Source of the DNA: Cupriavidus necator A5-1
Lineage (GTDB): Bacteria; Pseudomonadota; Gammaproteobacteria; Burkholderiales; Burkholderiaceae
Assembly (NCBI RefSeq): GCF_000744095.1
Contig: NZ_JQLI01000001.1
Coordinates: 2,046,001 to 2,110,000, forward strand
DNA length: 64,000 nt
Direction of reading: 5' to 3'
In this document: piece after piece, positions 27,747 to 36,524 of the stretch
How the letters are laid out: each line of letters begins with the position of its first letter
Numbering within the stretch: position 1 is the stretch's first letter
Program-made: the position numbers and the translations under genes
The notes under the pieces: model-generated
The model's database searches: none
What the model saw: the letters and a program-made list of their open reading frames with translations, nothing else
Told to the model about the DNA's origin: nothing

Positions 27747-28769
27747 TCAGCCGGCAGCATTCTCCAGCGCCGCTTCGTATTGCCCCAGGCAGGCCATGCC
27801 ATTCAGCCGTGAGCGCTGCAGCAGCGCCCGTTGCGCTTGCGCCGCGTTAGCGGCCTCGCCGCGCCAGGCCAGCAAGGGCGGCTCCTGCAAGGCGCGCCCG
27901 TAGGAGAAGCTCAGCCGCCAGGGCAGCGGGGCAAGCCGGTTCATGGCATCGAGGTTGGCGGTGGCCTCAGTGGGCGTCTGGCCGCCGGACAGGAAGAAGA
28001 TGCCCGGCACCGCCGCCGGCACCGTGCGCTTGAGCACCTGCACAGTCTCCCTGGCAACCTCGGCCGGCGCCGCGTGCCCGGCCTCCTTGCCGGGGAGCAC
28101 CATGCTGGGCTTCAGCAGCATGTGTTCGAGCACCACCGCATGCCGGTGCAAAGCGTGAAAGACTTCGTGCAGCACGGCCTCGGTGACCTCGGCGCAACGC
28201 GCCATGGAGTGCGCGCCATCCATCAGCACCTCGGGCTCGACGATGGGCACCACGCCCGTCTCCTGGCAGATGGCGGCATAGCGTGCCAGCGCCTCCGCAT
28301 TGGCCTGGATGGCGGCCCGGCCAGGCAGTTTGTCCGACACGTTGTACACCGCGCGCCACTTGGCAAAGCGCGCGCCCTGCTGGCGATAGCCGGCAAGCCG
28401 CCTGGCCAGCCCGTCGAGACCCTCGGTGACCTCGTCTCCGGGGGCGTGGGCGAGCGCGAGCTTGCCCTTGTCCACCTTGATGCCGGGCACGATGCCCTGG
28501 CGGGCAGCCAGTTCTGGCAGCGGCGTGCCATCGTCGGCGCGCTGGCCCAGCGTTTCTTCGTACAGGATCACGCCGCTGATGAATTCACCAAGACCAGGTG
28601 TCGACAGGAGCAGGTTGCGCCACGTCCGGCGGCTTTCCTCGCTCGATTCCGCACCGATACGCTCGAACCGCTTGGCGATCGTCGGCCCGCTCTCGTCGGC
28701 GGCCAGCAGGCCTTTGCCCGTTTGTGCCAGGGCGTCCACGGTGGCTTGCAGTTCGCTTCTTGTGTCCAT
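27747..28769 (-). CDS. Class I fructose-bisphosphate aldolase
   Basis: 340 residues with the eukaryote-like class I pattern: GKGLLAADESGPTIAKRFE, GVILYEETLGQ, GIVPGIKVDKG, VVPIVEPEVLMDGAH, the Schiff-base Lys in HMLLKPSMVLPG, and FLSGGQTPTEATANLDAMN. It cleaves fructose-1,6-bisphosphate to triose phosphates by a metal-independent route. The start at 28769 follows GGAG. The DUF3175 gene ends 87 bp upstream on the same strand, so they may be co-transcribed. It converges with phaB. Confidence 0.9.
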   Translation of the reverse strand: MDTRSELQATVDALAQTGKGLLAADESGPTIAKRFERIGAESSEESRRTWRNLLLSTPGLGEFISGVILYEETLGQRADDGTPLPELAARQGIVPGIKVDKGKLALAHAPGDEVTEGLDGLARRLAGYRQQGARFAKWRAVYNVSDKLPGRAAIQANAEALARYAAICQETGVVPIVEPEVLMDGAHSMARCAEVTEAVLHEVFHALHRHAVVLEHMLLKPSMVLPGKEAGHAAPAEVARETVQVLKRTVPAAVPGIFFLSGGQTPTEATANLDAMNRLAPLPWRLSFSYGRALQEPPLLAWRGEAANAAQAQRALLQRSRLNGMACLGQYEAALENAAG

Positions 28770-28855
28770 GATGTTGCTCCGCGAAGGTGACATAGGAACA
28801 AGCATTAGCGCGTCAATGCAATCGCGCAAGCGAGCCGGGGGCGCGTGGGCCGTGC

Positions 28856-29191
28856 TTATGGTGGCCTTCCGAACGCTTCGCGCAGCTTGCCCTTGGCCTG
28901 CTCGAGCGTGGCGCGACGCTCCTTGGGCAGGTTACGGCCGGCGCGATTGATGTAGAAGTTGAGCATCGACATCGCCGACTGGAAAGCCGTGCCCTTGCGG
29001 CGCCGGCTGCTCGTCGCGGAACGCTTGAGCGAGGCGGCGATCTCCTCGGGATTGTCCGAGGCGAAAAGATGCGGTTCGAGGTCCAACGCGTTGCTGTGCT
29101 CGGTCACATCCTGCGACCAGCGCTGCACGTTCCTGGCGCCAGTATTGGCGCGGGCCTTTGCCGGTCGGCGAGTGGATTTCTTGGCGGCCAT
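28856..29191 (-). CDS. DUF3175 protein, intact copy 2
   Basis: 111 residues. It has a basic N-terminus (MAAKKSTRRPAKARAN) that could bind nucleic acid, then the DUF3175 core: WSQDVTEHSNALDLEPHLFA, PEEIAASLKRSATSSRRRKG and FYINRAGRNLPKERRATLEQ. The family is uncharacterised. The core is nearly identical to the broken copy at 14511-14846 and the shared region extends upstream of the gene. Its position before the aldolase gene may be incidental. Confidence 0.75.
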   Translation of the reverse strand: MAAKKSTRRPAKARANTGARNVQRWSQDVTEHSNALDLEPHLFASDNPEEIAASLKRSATSSRRRKGTAFQSAMSMLNFYINRAGRNLPKERRATLEQAKGKLREAFGRPP

Positions 29192-29240
29192 TTCCGGTCC
29201 TCCCACAGCTTTATCGGCATCCATCAAGCGTAGGCAACTT
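28869..29240. repeat. Segmental duplication, copy 2
   Basis: Second copy of the segment at 14589-14960, same orientation. It includes the DUF3175 gene and about 50 bp of its upstream region. Copy 2 retains the base whose loss breaks copy 1. Confidence 0.8.
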
Positions 29241-29671
29241 TTCGCCGGCTTGGCTGCCCGGGGGCTGCAAGACGCGGTACCGCTAGCGGCATACACGATC
29301 GGCGAGGCCGCGATGACCGAGGCTGATGCCGAGCGCTACCTGGGCTCGCACGAGCAGGCCATCCACGCGATCGGCCAGGTCTCGCGCGGCCGCGGGATCT
29401 ACGAAGGCCCGGGCGTCTCGATTGGGGGGCGAATACGCATAGTCCGCATTGAAAGCCGTGTGGATCCAAAAGCTGCGAGCTGTTTCAGAGGGCGATCGTT
29501 TTCCGCCCACGTCGTTTCGGCCAAACAATTGGCGTCCGGCGTTTGGGCGACGCCTCCTGCCGGGCGCCGTAAGGGATGGGAAGGCCGAAACGGCGGTGAT
29601 GCAGAAGTGCAGACGGTCCGTCGTCGCGAAGATAGGGAGTTGGCTCCGATGCGCCAACTCCCTTCGGCCGC
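29192..29671. other. 480-bp stretch without a supported gene
   Basis: A plus-strand frame contains EAAMTEADAERYLGSHEQAI, which looks protein-like, but the frame has no clear start or end and no family match. No other structure was noted apart from the shared duplication edge at the left. Confidence 0.3.
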
Positions 29672-30070
29672 TTATTGCGCCTTGACCTGCGCGCGCGCAG
29701 ATTCCATCGAAAATACAACCAGCATGCCGCCGAGGATGGCAATGTTCTTGAAGAAGTGATTGAACTGGTTCTGGTAGTTCGCGACGTCGGCACTCCAGAA
29801 GCCATGGAAGACCAGGCTGACGGGCACCAGGAAGAGCGCCAGCACCAGGGCGCCCCAGCGTGCGTTCCAGCCGGTGATCAGGGTCAGACCGCCGCCGACC
29901 TCGACCGCGATGGTCAGGACGAGCAGGACGCTTGCGAGAGGCAGACCGGCGCTGGCCATCCAGGCGGCAACCCCGGCGAAGCCGCCAATCTTGAAGATGC
30001 CGGAGAGCAGGAACAGCACGCCAAGCAGGGCACGGCCGGCGGGGTAAAGACGGGTGATGGTCGAGTTCAT
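29672..30070 (-). CDS. DoxX family membrane protein
   Basis: 132 residues with four membrane segments: RALLGVLFLLSGIFKIGGFA, LASVLLVLTIAVEVGGGLTL, WGALVLALFLVPVSLVFHGF and NIAILGGMLVVFSMES. The FKIGG and EVGGG segments are typical of DoxX. Members act in quinone, thiosulfate or oxidative-stress contexts but most are uncharacterised. The start at 30070 has GGAG upstream. Two related palindromes lie 120-170 bp upstream. Confidence 0.85.
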   Translation of the reverse strand: MNSTITRLYPAGRALLGVLFLLSGIFKIGGFAGVAAWMASAGLPLASVLLVLTIAVEVGGGLTLITGWNARWGALVLALFLVPVSLVFHGFWSADVANYQNQFNHFFKNIAILGGMLVVFSMESARAQVKAQ

Positions 30071-30191
30071 TTGTAGGGGCTCCATGGTTGGCTAGAGGAA
30101 GATCATCAAACCGTGTGAATCTGCAATTCCTGTTGGTGGGAAGGATGATAGGTCGAATGCCGTCGGCAAAGTGGGAGCCATTAATCAAGGA

Positions 30192-30237
30192 GATGTTCGA
30201 TATTTTTGAACATCAAGGGGTTGCATGTTCGACATGC
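30192..30237. promoter_or_regulatory. Paired palindromes upstream of doxX
   Basis: GATGTTC (30192-30198) and GAACATC (30208-30214) form one inverted repeat; GCATGT-TCG-ACATGC (30223-30237) forms a second. Both contain ATGTTCGA, at 30193 and 30225, 32 bp or about three helical turns apart. They lie in the divergent region between doxX and the ClpP-LprI gene. Confidence 0.4.
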
Positions 30238-30419
30238 CCGGCCATGATGAAACATCGATCTCCTATTCCTGTCCGGTATTGCTGGCAGCCATGTAGGGCA
30301 ACGTGCACTCGGCAAGGGTCTCATTGCCGAACAAACTCGTCGCGGGCACATGGATATCGCCTGTCCTTCCCATTGAAATGGACAAGGCATTCGGCTTCTG
30401 ACATTCCGAGGAAAAGTGT

Positions 30420-31340
30420 ATGCGCAGCACTCAGCACCCAACAGCCAAGGACGCGGCGGCGCAAAGCTTGACCCAACGATTGCTTTCTTGGCTTTGTTTC
30501 ACTGTGCTTATGTTTCCCGGTGTGGCGCTAGGGATGGACTTCAAGATCTACTACCAACCCCAACTTAAGCTGAAAATGCTTATCGCGGAGGGGAGGATTC
30601 AGGAAGGTGATGCAAAGAAGTTTCTGGAGTTCGCCAAAATGGCTGATCGTGATGACGAAGGACTCGTTACCCTTGTTTTAAATAGTCCGGGAGGAAATGT
30701 TGAGGCTGCTTTCCGAGTCGTCGATGCAATGGATAAAGTACGCGTCTATACAACAGTTCCAGATAATGCCAGGTGCGCGTCCGCTTGCGCTTCCATCTTG
30801 TTCGCTTCAGGGGAACGCCGAAGTGTTGTTGGTACTGGGATGCTCGGTTTTCATAGTTGCTACCGGCGCGATGGGCGAACCTACGCCGAGGACTCGCTTT
30901 GCAACGAAATAATCGCGGCAAACGCAATGCAAAGGGGGGTCAGCCACGCAGGCATCAATCGTTTCGTTAAGCAATATGGTGCGCGAGACATGGCATGGGT
31001 CGGGCGCGAGGTCGCTTGCAAGTCGCTGCAAGGTCTCTGTAAGCCAGGGCTACTGGAAACTCAATACGAGACGAAGACTGCGTTGATGCAAAGTTTTGAT
31101 TGCAGCAAGCTCATATCTGTTCAAGCGCAGCTTATTTGTGGGGATGCGGAACTCGCTCGTGTCGATAAAAAATTGGCAGAAATATATAATCAAAAGATAA
31201 AAGCATCGGCTAACGGGACGCGGTTACGAGCGGATCAACGAGCATGGCTTCGCAATTCGCGCAACGTGTGTAGCGATAAAGCTTGTCTACTACGAAGCTA
31301 TCATCTCCGCATCGATGAACTAAAGCGGATGCGGTCGTAA
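30420..31340 (+). CDS. Exported ClpP/SppA-like serine protease fused to an LprI (DUF1311) domain
   Basis: 306 residues. A hydrophobic segment (LLSWLCFTVLMFPGVALG) acts as signal or anchor. Residues about 80-200 have a crotonase/ClpP-like protease pattern: LVLNSPGGNVEAAFRVVDAM, the nucleophile region ARCASACASILFASG (S121) and GMLGFHSC (H145). Residues about 225-306 are an LprI/DUF1311 domain with four Cys (C228, C240, C284, C289), as in lysozyme-inhibitor-like proteins. The gene is visibly richer in A and T than its neighbours, which suggests transfer. It likely acts in the periplasm; the substrate is unknown. Confidence 0.75.
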   Translation: MRSTQHPTAKDAAAQSLTQRLLSWLCFTVLMFPGVALGMDFKIYYQPQLKLKMLIAEGRIQEGDAKKFLEFAKMADRDDEGLVTLVLNSPGGNVEAAFRVVDAMDKVRVYTTVPDNARCASACASILFASGERRSVVGTGMLGFHSCYRRDGRTYAEDSLCNEIIAANAMQRGVSHAGINRFVKQYGARDMAWVGREVACKSLQGLCKPGLLETQYETKTALMQSFDCSKLISVQAQLICGDAELARVDKKLAEIYNQKIKASANGTRLRADQRAWLRNSRNVCSDKACLLRSYHLRIDELKRMRS

Positions 31341-31669
31341 TGACGTGTCGATTGACGTTGGCCATGCTCAACCGCCAGAGCGTGAGAGTCACCCGGCGCC
31401 GCAGCAAACCGCGTTCCTGAGAGGCGCGCGCGACATGAGGTGATTCCGCCTGCCCTCCGTACCCTCGCACCACGCCCTCGCTGACACGCGTCTGGACGCG
31501 CTGGCGGTCGACCAGAATCGCCAGAAACAGCGCAGTGCCGTCGAATCAGGATGACATGGCTTGCGGCGGGAATGTTGGGTTTGGGTAGATGCGAGTTTTA
31601 TCGAGGGGTGAATGGCCCGCTCCTGCCCCCGAACCCCCCAAATCGACCCCGGCTTCATCCGCCCAGCCA
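31341..31669. other. Gene-free stretch between convergent genes
   Basis: No supported gene; short frames on both strands lack recognisable features. It separates the ClpP-LprI gene from the 3' end of the LysR gene. Confidence 0.35.
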
Positions 31670-32614
31670 TCACCGTTCCCCGCCATCCGCACGCTTGCGT
31701 TGAATGGGCCTTGCCCGCGCCGCCATTGCCTCACCGATCGCGTCCCGCACGCATTCCGCCAGAAGCTCCGAAGCCCGCGTCCGGGTTGTGGCACTCGGCC
31801 GCGCAATCACCAGCGGCTGCCGCACCGTCTCCTCCAGAATCGGCCGCTCCGCCACGCTTGCGCCCTGGCTTGACGCAGGTGCCTGCGTAATCAGCAGCGC
31901 CACGCCCAACCCATTCGCCACCATGCTCCGCGCCAGCTCCAGCGACGTCGCGCGGTAGCGCACCTCTGGCTGCAGTCCGTATTGCCAGAACGGCGCCATC
32001 AGGAATTCACGGCTGTGCGGCAGATCGATCAGGATAAGCGGCTCCCGCGCCAGTTCGTGCAGCGATATCCCACCCTTGCGCCGCGCCAGCCGGGAACCGG
32101 CAGGCACCAGCCCGTAGGGTCTGAGTTCCGCCAGCACTTCGCGGTTGATTTCATTGGGCAGGCCGACATCGTAGGTCAGCGCCAGCTCGATCTGTCCACC
32201 ATGCAGCCAGTCTTCAAGCTGGGCCAGGTCGCCCTCGACGAAGCGCACCGCCAGCCTGGGATAGCGCTCGCGCGCGATGCGCAGCACCAGCGGCAGGTAG
32301 GCCGGCGCCAGCGTGCGGAAGACGCCGATCCGGACCTCGCCGGCGCTGCCATCGCCGCTCTTGTCGACTTCGAACGCCATGGCCGCGCCAAGGATGTGGC
32401 GCGCTTCGGCGAGCTTGCGCACGCCGAAGCGGGTCAGGGTCATCTTCGCGCCGGCTTCGCGCGCAAACAGCGCTTCCTCGAACAGCGTCTCCAGTTCGCG
32501 GATGGCGACGGAGATGGAGGGCTGGGAGACGTTCAACTGCCGCGCCGCCGCCGTGGTGCTGCCCCATTCCGCGGTCGCAACGAAGTAGCGCAACAGCCGC
32601 AGCGAGGTGCGCAT
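31670..32614 (-). CDS. LysR-family transcriptional regulator
   Basis: 314 residues: N-terminal winged helix (LRYFVATAEWGSTTAAARQL, SQPSISVAIRELETLFEEAL) and a LysR substrate-binding domain (EVRIGVFRTLAPAYLPLVLR, GGQIELALTYDVGLP, ANGLGVALLI). It is divergent from the CoA-transferase and acyl-CoA dehydrogenase genes (start 32757) with about 140 bp between, so it likely activates them in response to an acid or CoA-ester metabolite. Confidence 0.9.
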   Translation of the reverse strand: MRTSLRLLRYFVATAEWGSTTAAARQLNVSQPSISVAIRELETLFEEALFAREAGAKMTLTRFGVRKLAEARHILGAAMAFEVDKSGDGSAGEVRIGVFRTLAPAYLPLVLRIARERYPRLAVRFVEGDLAQLEDWLHGGQIELALTYDVGLPNEINREVLAELRPYGLVPAGSRLARRKGGISLHELAREPLILIDLPHSREFLMAPFWQYGLQPEVRYRATSLELARSMVANGLGVALLITQAPASSQGASVAERPILEETVRQPLVIARPSATTRTRASELLAECVRDAIGEAMAARARPIQRKRADGGER

Positions 32615-32756
32615 TAAGAAATCCTATAGGTGCTAGTTGATTTCCATATTTTACTTGATAGCTTCCGCCGCACAGAATCGTGTCACCGCAACGCAAGCCG
32701 GGCGCCCCCTGCAGGGCAGGGCGCCGCCAGGCCTGCAAGCTTTGGAGGAGCAAGAC

Positions 32757-34001
32757 GTGACCCAATCCGATCTGCCGCTGGCCGGCATCCGCGTGATCGA
32801 TTTCTCGCGCGTACTGGCTGGCCCTTACTGCACGGCGCTGCTGGGCGATCTCGGCGCAGAGGTGATCAAGATCGAGCCGCCGGGCGGCGATGACTACCGT
32901 GCGGTCGGTCCCTTTGTCGACGGCAAGAGCGGCCTGTTCGCGGCCATGAACCGCAACAAGCAAAGCATCGTGATCGACCTGAAGACGGAAGCAGGGCTGG
33001 ACCTGGCGCGCTCGCTCTGCGGCCGGGCCGACGTGGTGGTGGAGAACTTCCGCCCGGGCGTGGCGGACAAGCTCGGCATCGGCTACCAGGCGCTGTGCGC
33101 ACTGAATCCGTCGCTGGTCTACGCCAGCGTGTCGGGCTTCGGCCAGACCGGCCCGGAATCGCACCGGCCGGCCTACGACATCATCCTGCAGGCGATGTGC
33201 GGGCTGATGGACGCCACCGGCGCGCCGGACGGCACGCCTACCTTGCTCGGTGAAGCGGTCTCCGACGCCGTCAGCGGCCTGTTTGCCTCCTGGGGCGTGC
33301 TGGCCGCGCTGCTGGCACGGGAGAAGAGCGGCCGGGGCACCCATGTCGACGTCTCGATGTTCGACGCCACGCTGAGCCTCAGCGCCACCCTGGTCGCGCG
33401 CTATGCCGCGACCGGCCTGGCGCCGCAGCGGGTCGGCAACCGCCATCCGTCGTCCGCGCCGTTCGGCGCGTACCGCGCGGCGGATGGCTTCTACGTTGTG
33501 GCGGTGCTGAACAACAAGCTGTTCGAGGCGCTCGCCGCGGCGATCGGCCGGCCCGATATGGCGCAGGACCCGCGCTTTGCCGACGATCAGACGCGCTGCC
33601 GCTTCGAGGCCGAGTTGCGCGCCGGTCTGGAAGCCTGGTCGGCCACCCGTTCGGTGGCCGAGGTGAACCGGCTCCTGGGCGCGGCGGGCATTCCGGTAGC
33701 GCCCATCCGCAATGTAAAGGAGGCACTGGAAAGCGAGCATGCCGTCCATCGCGGTCTTCTGACCGAAGTGCGCGAGCCGGACGGCGGCACCGTGCGGCTG
33801 CCATCGCAGCCAGTGAAGTTCTCAGGCTATGGCGCCAACCGCGTGACGCCTGCGCCGGCGCTGGGGCAGCACACCGAGGCCATCCTGGGCGAGCTGGGCA
33901 TCGCCTCTGCCGAGTTGTGGTCCAGCGGCGCGCTGGGTGCCGCGATGCCAGCCGATTGCGGGGAAACGCAGATTTTCAACACGGAGAAGCAACATGCATA
34001 A
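32757..34001 (+). CDS. CaiB/BaiF family CoA-transferase
   Basis: About 414 residues from a GTG with GGAGGAG upstream. Family III CoA-transferase motifs are present: GIRVIDFSRVLAGPYCTALL, GAEVIKIEPPGGDDYR, VVENFRPGVADKLG, the catalytic-Asp region AYDIILQAMCGLM and SMFDATLS. It would move CoA from a donor thioester to a carboxylic acid. Its stop overlaps the next gene's start by 8 bp, so the acid-CoA product is probably the substrate of the acyl-CoA dehydrogenase. Confidence 0.9.
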   Translation: MTQSDLPLAGIRVIDFSRVLAGPYCTALLGDLGAEVIKIEPPGGDDYRAVGPFVDGKSGLFAAMNRNKQSIVIDLKTEAGLDLARSLCGRADVVVENFRPGVADKLGIGYQALCALNPSLVYASVSGFGQTGPESHRPAYDIILQAMCGLMDATGAPDGTPTLLGEAVSDAVSGLFASWGVLAALLAREKSGRGTHVDVSMFDATLSLSATLVARYAATGLAPQRVGNRHPSSAPFGAYRAADGFYVVAVLNNKLFEALAAAIGRPDMAQDPRFADDQTRCRFEAELRAGLEAWSATRSVAEVNRLLGAAGIPVAPIRNVKEALESEHAVHRGLLTEVREPDGGTVRLPSQPVKFSGYGANRVTPAPALGQHTEAILGELGIASAELWSSGALGAAMPADCGETQIFNTEKQHA

Positions 34002-35133
34002 GCGCTTGGGAGTCGAGCCGGGCGATCTGGAAATAGCGGACGCGATCAGCCGTTTCGCACAGAGCGAACTGGCGCCGAAGGCGGCCGAAGTGGATCGCGA
34101 GGAAACCTCTACCACCCGCTACGTTCCCCAGCTCGCCGAACTCGGCCTGATGGGCATGAACCTGCCTGAGCGTTGGGGCGGGAGCGAAACCTCGCCGGTC
34201 GCCCTGATCCTGTCGCTGGCCGAGGTCGCCAGGGCCTGCGCCTCGACCTCGTCGATGATCGGCGCGCACTACCTGGCCACCGATTCCATCCTGATCGGCG
34301 GCGACGACAGCCTGCGTGAGCGCTACCTGCCGGATGCGGCGGCGGGCACGAAGCTGGGCGCCTTCGCGCTGACCGAGCCGCGCGCCGGCTCCAACCCTGC
34401 CGACATGGCCACGCGCGCCACGCCTGAGGGCGACGGCTATCGCCTGCGCGGCGTCAAGCACTTCATCTCCAACGCGGACGCGGCGAACTTCATCGTGGTC
34501 TACGCCAAGACCGATCCGGCCGCCGGCACGCGCGGCATCAGCGCCTTCGTGGTGGATCGCCGCAGCGCCGGGGTGGAGGTCGCTCCGGCGGAGAAGCTCA
34601 TGGGCATCCGCGGCGCGCCGGCCCACGAGGTGGCGCTGGACTGCTTCGTGCCGGCTGCCAACCGGCTGGGGCCGGAAGGCAGCGGCTTCCGCACGGCAAT
34701 GAAGGTGCTCGACAACAGCCGCCTGGACGTGGCCGCGACCAGCCTGGGCATCGCCGAAGCGGCGCTGGCCTGCGCGGTGGACTGGGCCCGGCAACGCCAG
34801 GTCGGCGGCGAACCGCTGGCACGCAAGCAAGGCCTGCAATGGATGTTCGCCGACATGCGCACGCGGCTGGAGGCAGCATGGCTGCTGACGCTGCAGGCGG
34901 CGGTCCGGCGCCGGGACGGCGAGCCCTTTACCGAGCATGCGTCGATGGCCAAGCTCTATGCCTCCGAGACCGTTGCCTTGGTCACCGATACCGCGCTGCA
35001 GATCCACGGTGGCTACGGCTTTACGCGTGAAATGCCGCTGGAGCGGCTGGTGCGCGATGCCCGCATCCTGCGCATCTACGAGGGCTCGTCCGAGATCCAG
35101 CGCACCGTGATCGCGCGCGCCGTGCTGGGCTGA
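33994..35133 (+). CDS. Acyl-CoA dehydrogenase
   Basis: 379 residues with standard ACAD motifs: FAQSELAPKAAEVDREE, LMGMNLPERWGGSE, FALTEPRAGSNPADM, KHFISNADAANFIVVY, LQIHGGYGFTREMPLER and RILRIYEGSSEIQRTV, whose Glu lies in the usual catalytic-base position. It oxidises an acyl-CoA to the enoyl-CoA with FAD. It is translationally coupled to the CoA-transferase gene. The two form a short pathway for activating and dehydrogenating an unknown acid. The gene ends inside a hairpin shared with the convergent epoxide hydrolase gene. Confidence 0.9.
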   Translation: MHKRLGVEPGDLEIADAISRFAQSELAPKAAEVDREETSTTRYVPQLAELGLMGMNLPERWGGSETSPVALILSLAEVARACASTSSMIGAHYLATDSILIGGDDSLRERYLPDAAAGTKLGAFALTEPRAGSNPADMATRATPEGDGYRLRGVKHFISNADAANFIVVYAKTDPAAGTRGISAFVVDRRSAGVEVAPAEKLMGIRGAPAHEVALDCFVPAANRLGPEGSGFRTAMKVLDNSRLDVAATSLGIAEAALACAVDWARQRQVGGEPLARKQGLQWMFADMRTRLEAAWLLTLQAAVRRRDGEPFTEHASMAKLYASETVALVTDTALQIHGGYGFTREMPLERLVRDARILRIYEGSSEIQRTVIARAVLG

Positions 35134-35146
35134 GCGCCGCGCTCAG
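35130..35146. terminator. Hairpin spanning the stop codons of two convergent genes
   Basis: CTGAGCGC (35130-35137) and GCGCTCAG (35139-35146) are perfect complements. The stop codon of the acyl-CoA dehydrogenase (35131-35133) and that of the epoxide hydrolase (35143-35145, minus strand) lie in opposite arms. There is no T-tract, so bidirectional termination is only inferred. Confidence 0.4.
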
Positions 35147-36471
35147 CGCAGGGACCGGAACGCGGCACGTATCTCGGCGCTGAACAGCGCCGGCTCTTCC
35201 CAGGCCGCGAAGTGGCCGCCCTTGTCTACGCGGTTGTAGTAGACCAGGTTGCGATAGGTCCGTGCCGCCCAGTGCTTCGGCGGCCTGTAGACCTCGCCGG
35301 GGAAGATCGTCACGGCAGCGGGGACCGAGATGCCGGTCCCGCTGGCCGCGCCAGGATTGCTCTCCGCGTAGATGCGCCCGCTCGACGGCCCGGTGTTGGT
35401 CAGCCAGTAGAGCGTGATGTTGTCGAGCAGCTCGTCGCGGGTCAGCGCGCGCTCCGGGTCGCCGCGGGTGTAGACCCAGTCGGCGATCTTGTCATAGATC
35501 CACGCCGCCAGTCCCACGGGCGAGTCAGCGAGGCTGTAACCCAGCGTTTGGGGACGCGTCCCCATGATGGCGGCGTAGCCGAAGCCCTTGTTGAGGAACT
35601 CCCTGGCCTGGTCGAATACCGCCTGTTCCTCGGCAGTCAGGCCCTCCGGGGCAGGGTCGCCGCTTTTCAGCGCCCGGGCAATTTCCGGCGGGAGCGTGGT
35701 CGCGCGCTCGATGCGGTTGACGTGGATGCCGAGCAGGCCCGCAGGCGCCTGGCGGCCCATCGCATCGGAAATGATGGCGCCCCAGTCGCCGCCTTGCGAG
35801 ACGTAGCGCGAATATCCCAGGCGCTTCATCAGGACGTCCCAGGCGCGGCCGATCCGGTCCGGATTCCAGCCGGTGCCCTTGGGCTTCTCCGAAAAGCCGA
35901 AGCCAGGCAGGGAAGGCAGCACGAGGTGGAAGGCATCGTCGGCAGAGCCACCGTGCGCCGTCGGATCGGTCAGCGGACCGATCACCTTCAGCAACTCGAA
36001 CACCGACCCCGGCCAGCCGTGGGTCATGATCAGCGGCAATGCGTTCGGATGGCGTGAGCGCACGTGGATGAAATGAATATCCAGGCCGTCGATATTGGTC
36101 AGGAACTGCGGCAAGGCATTGAGCTTCGCCTCGGCCTTGCGCCAGTCGTAGCCGGTCTGCCAGTAGCGCACCAGCGGCTGGAGCTTCGTGAGCTGCACGC
36201 CCTGGGCGCGGTCACTGACCGGTTCGGCGTCGGGCCACCGCGTCGCGGCCAGGCGGCGGCGCAGGTCGGTGAGCGCCGCTTGCGGAACGTTGACACGGAA
36301 AGGGCGGATCGCGTCTGCGGCAGCGGCCTGTGCCCCGGCGGCCTGCGCCGCATCGGACCGGGTGGCAGCCGTTACCGGACGAAATGCCGCAAGGGCGGCC
36401 GCCGCCGCGCCGCTCAGCAACAGGGTCCGGCGGGACAGGACGGTAGCGTTGGGAGATTCCGGTGCATTCAT
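35143..36471 (-). CDS. Epoxide hydrolase family alpha/beta hydrolase, exported
   Basis: 442 residues. A twin-arginine-like leader (SRRTLLLSGAAAAALAAF) suggests Tat export. Next come an EHN domain (RPFRVNVPQAALTDLRRRLA) and an alpha/beta hydrolase with HGWPGS (oxyanion), QGGDWGAI (nucleophile D229) and DKGGHFAAWEEP (His). This is the layout of microsomal-type epoxide hydrolases. It follows the exported cupin gene by 53 bp on the same strand, so both are probably one operon. The substrate is unknown. Confidence 0.85.
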   Translation of the reverse strand: MNAPESPNATVLSRRTLLLSGAAAAALAAFRPVTAATRSDAAQAAGAQAAAADAIRPFRVNVPQAALTDLRRRLAATRWPDAEPVSDRAQGVQLTKLQPLVRYWQTGYDWRKAEAKLNALPQFLTNIDGLDIHFIHVRSRHPNALPLIMTHGWPGSVFELLKVIGPLTDPTAHGGSADDAFHLVLPSLPGFGFSEKPKGTGWNPDRIGRAWDVLMKRLGYSRYVSQGGDWGAIISDAMGRQAPAGLLGIHVNRIERATTLPPEIARALKSGDPAPEGLTAEEQAVFDQAREFLNKGFGYAAIMGTRPQTLGYSLADSPVGLAAWIYDKIADWVYTRGDPERALTRDELLDNITLYWLTNTGPSSGRIYAESNPGAASGTGISVPAAVTIFPGEVYRPPKHWAARTYRNLVYYNRVDKGGHFAAWEEPALFSAEIRAAFRSLR

Positions 36472-36524
36472 GGTCGCACTTCTTGGGCTCTGGTTTTCAG
36501 TATCGCGGTGCATTCAGGTCGCGC

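Noticed and set aside
32214-33749. Minus-strand open frame of 511 codons
   Set aside because: It is antisense to the CoA-transferase gene and overlaps the LysR gene; no motifs.
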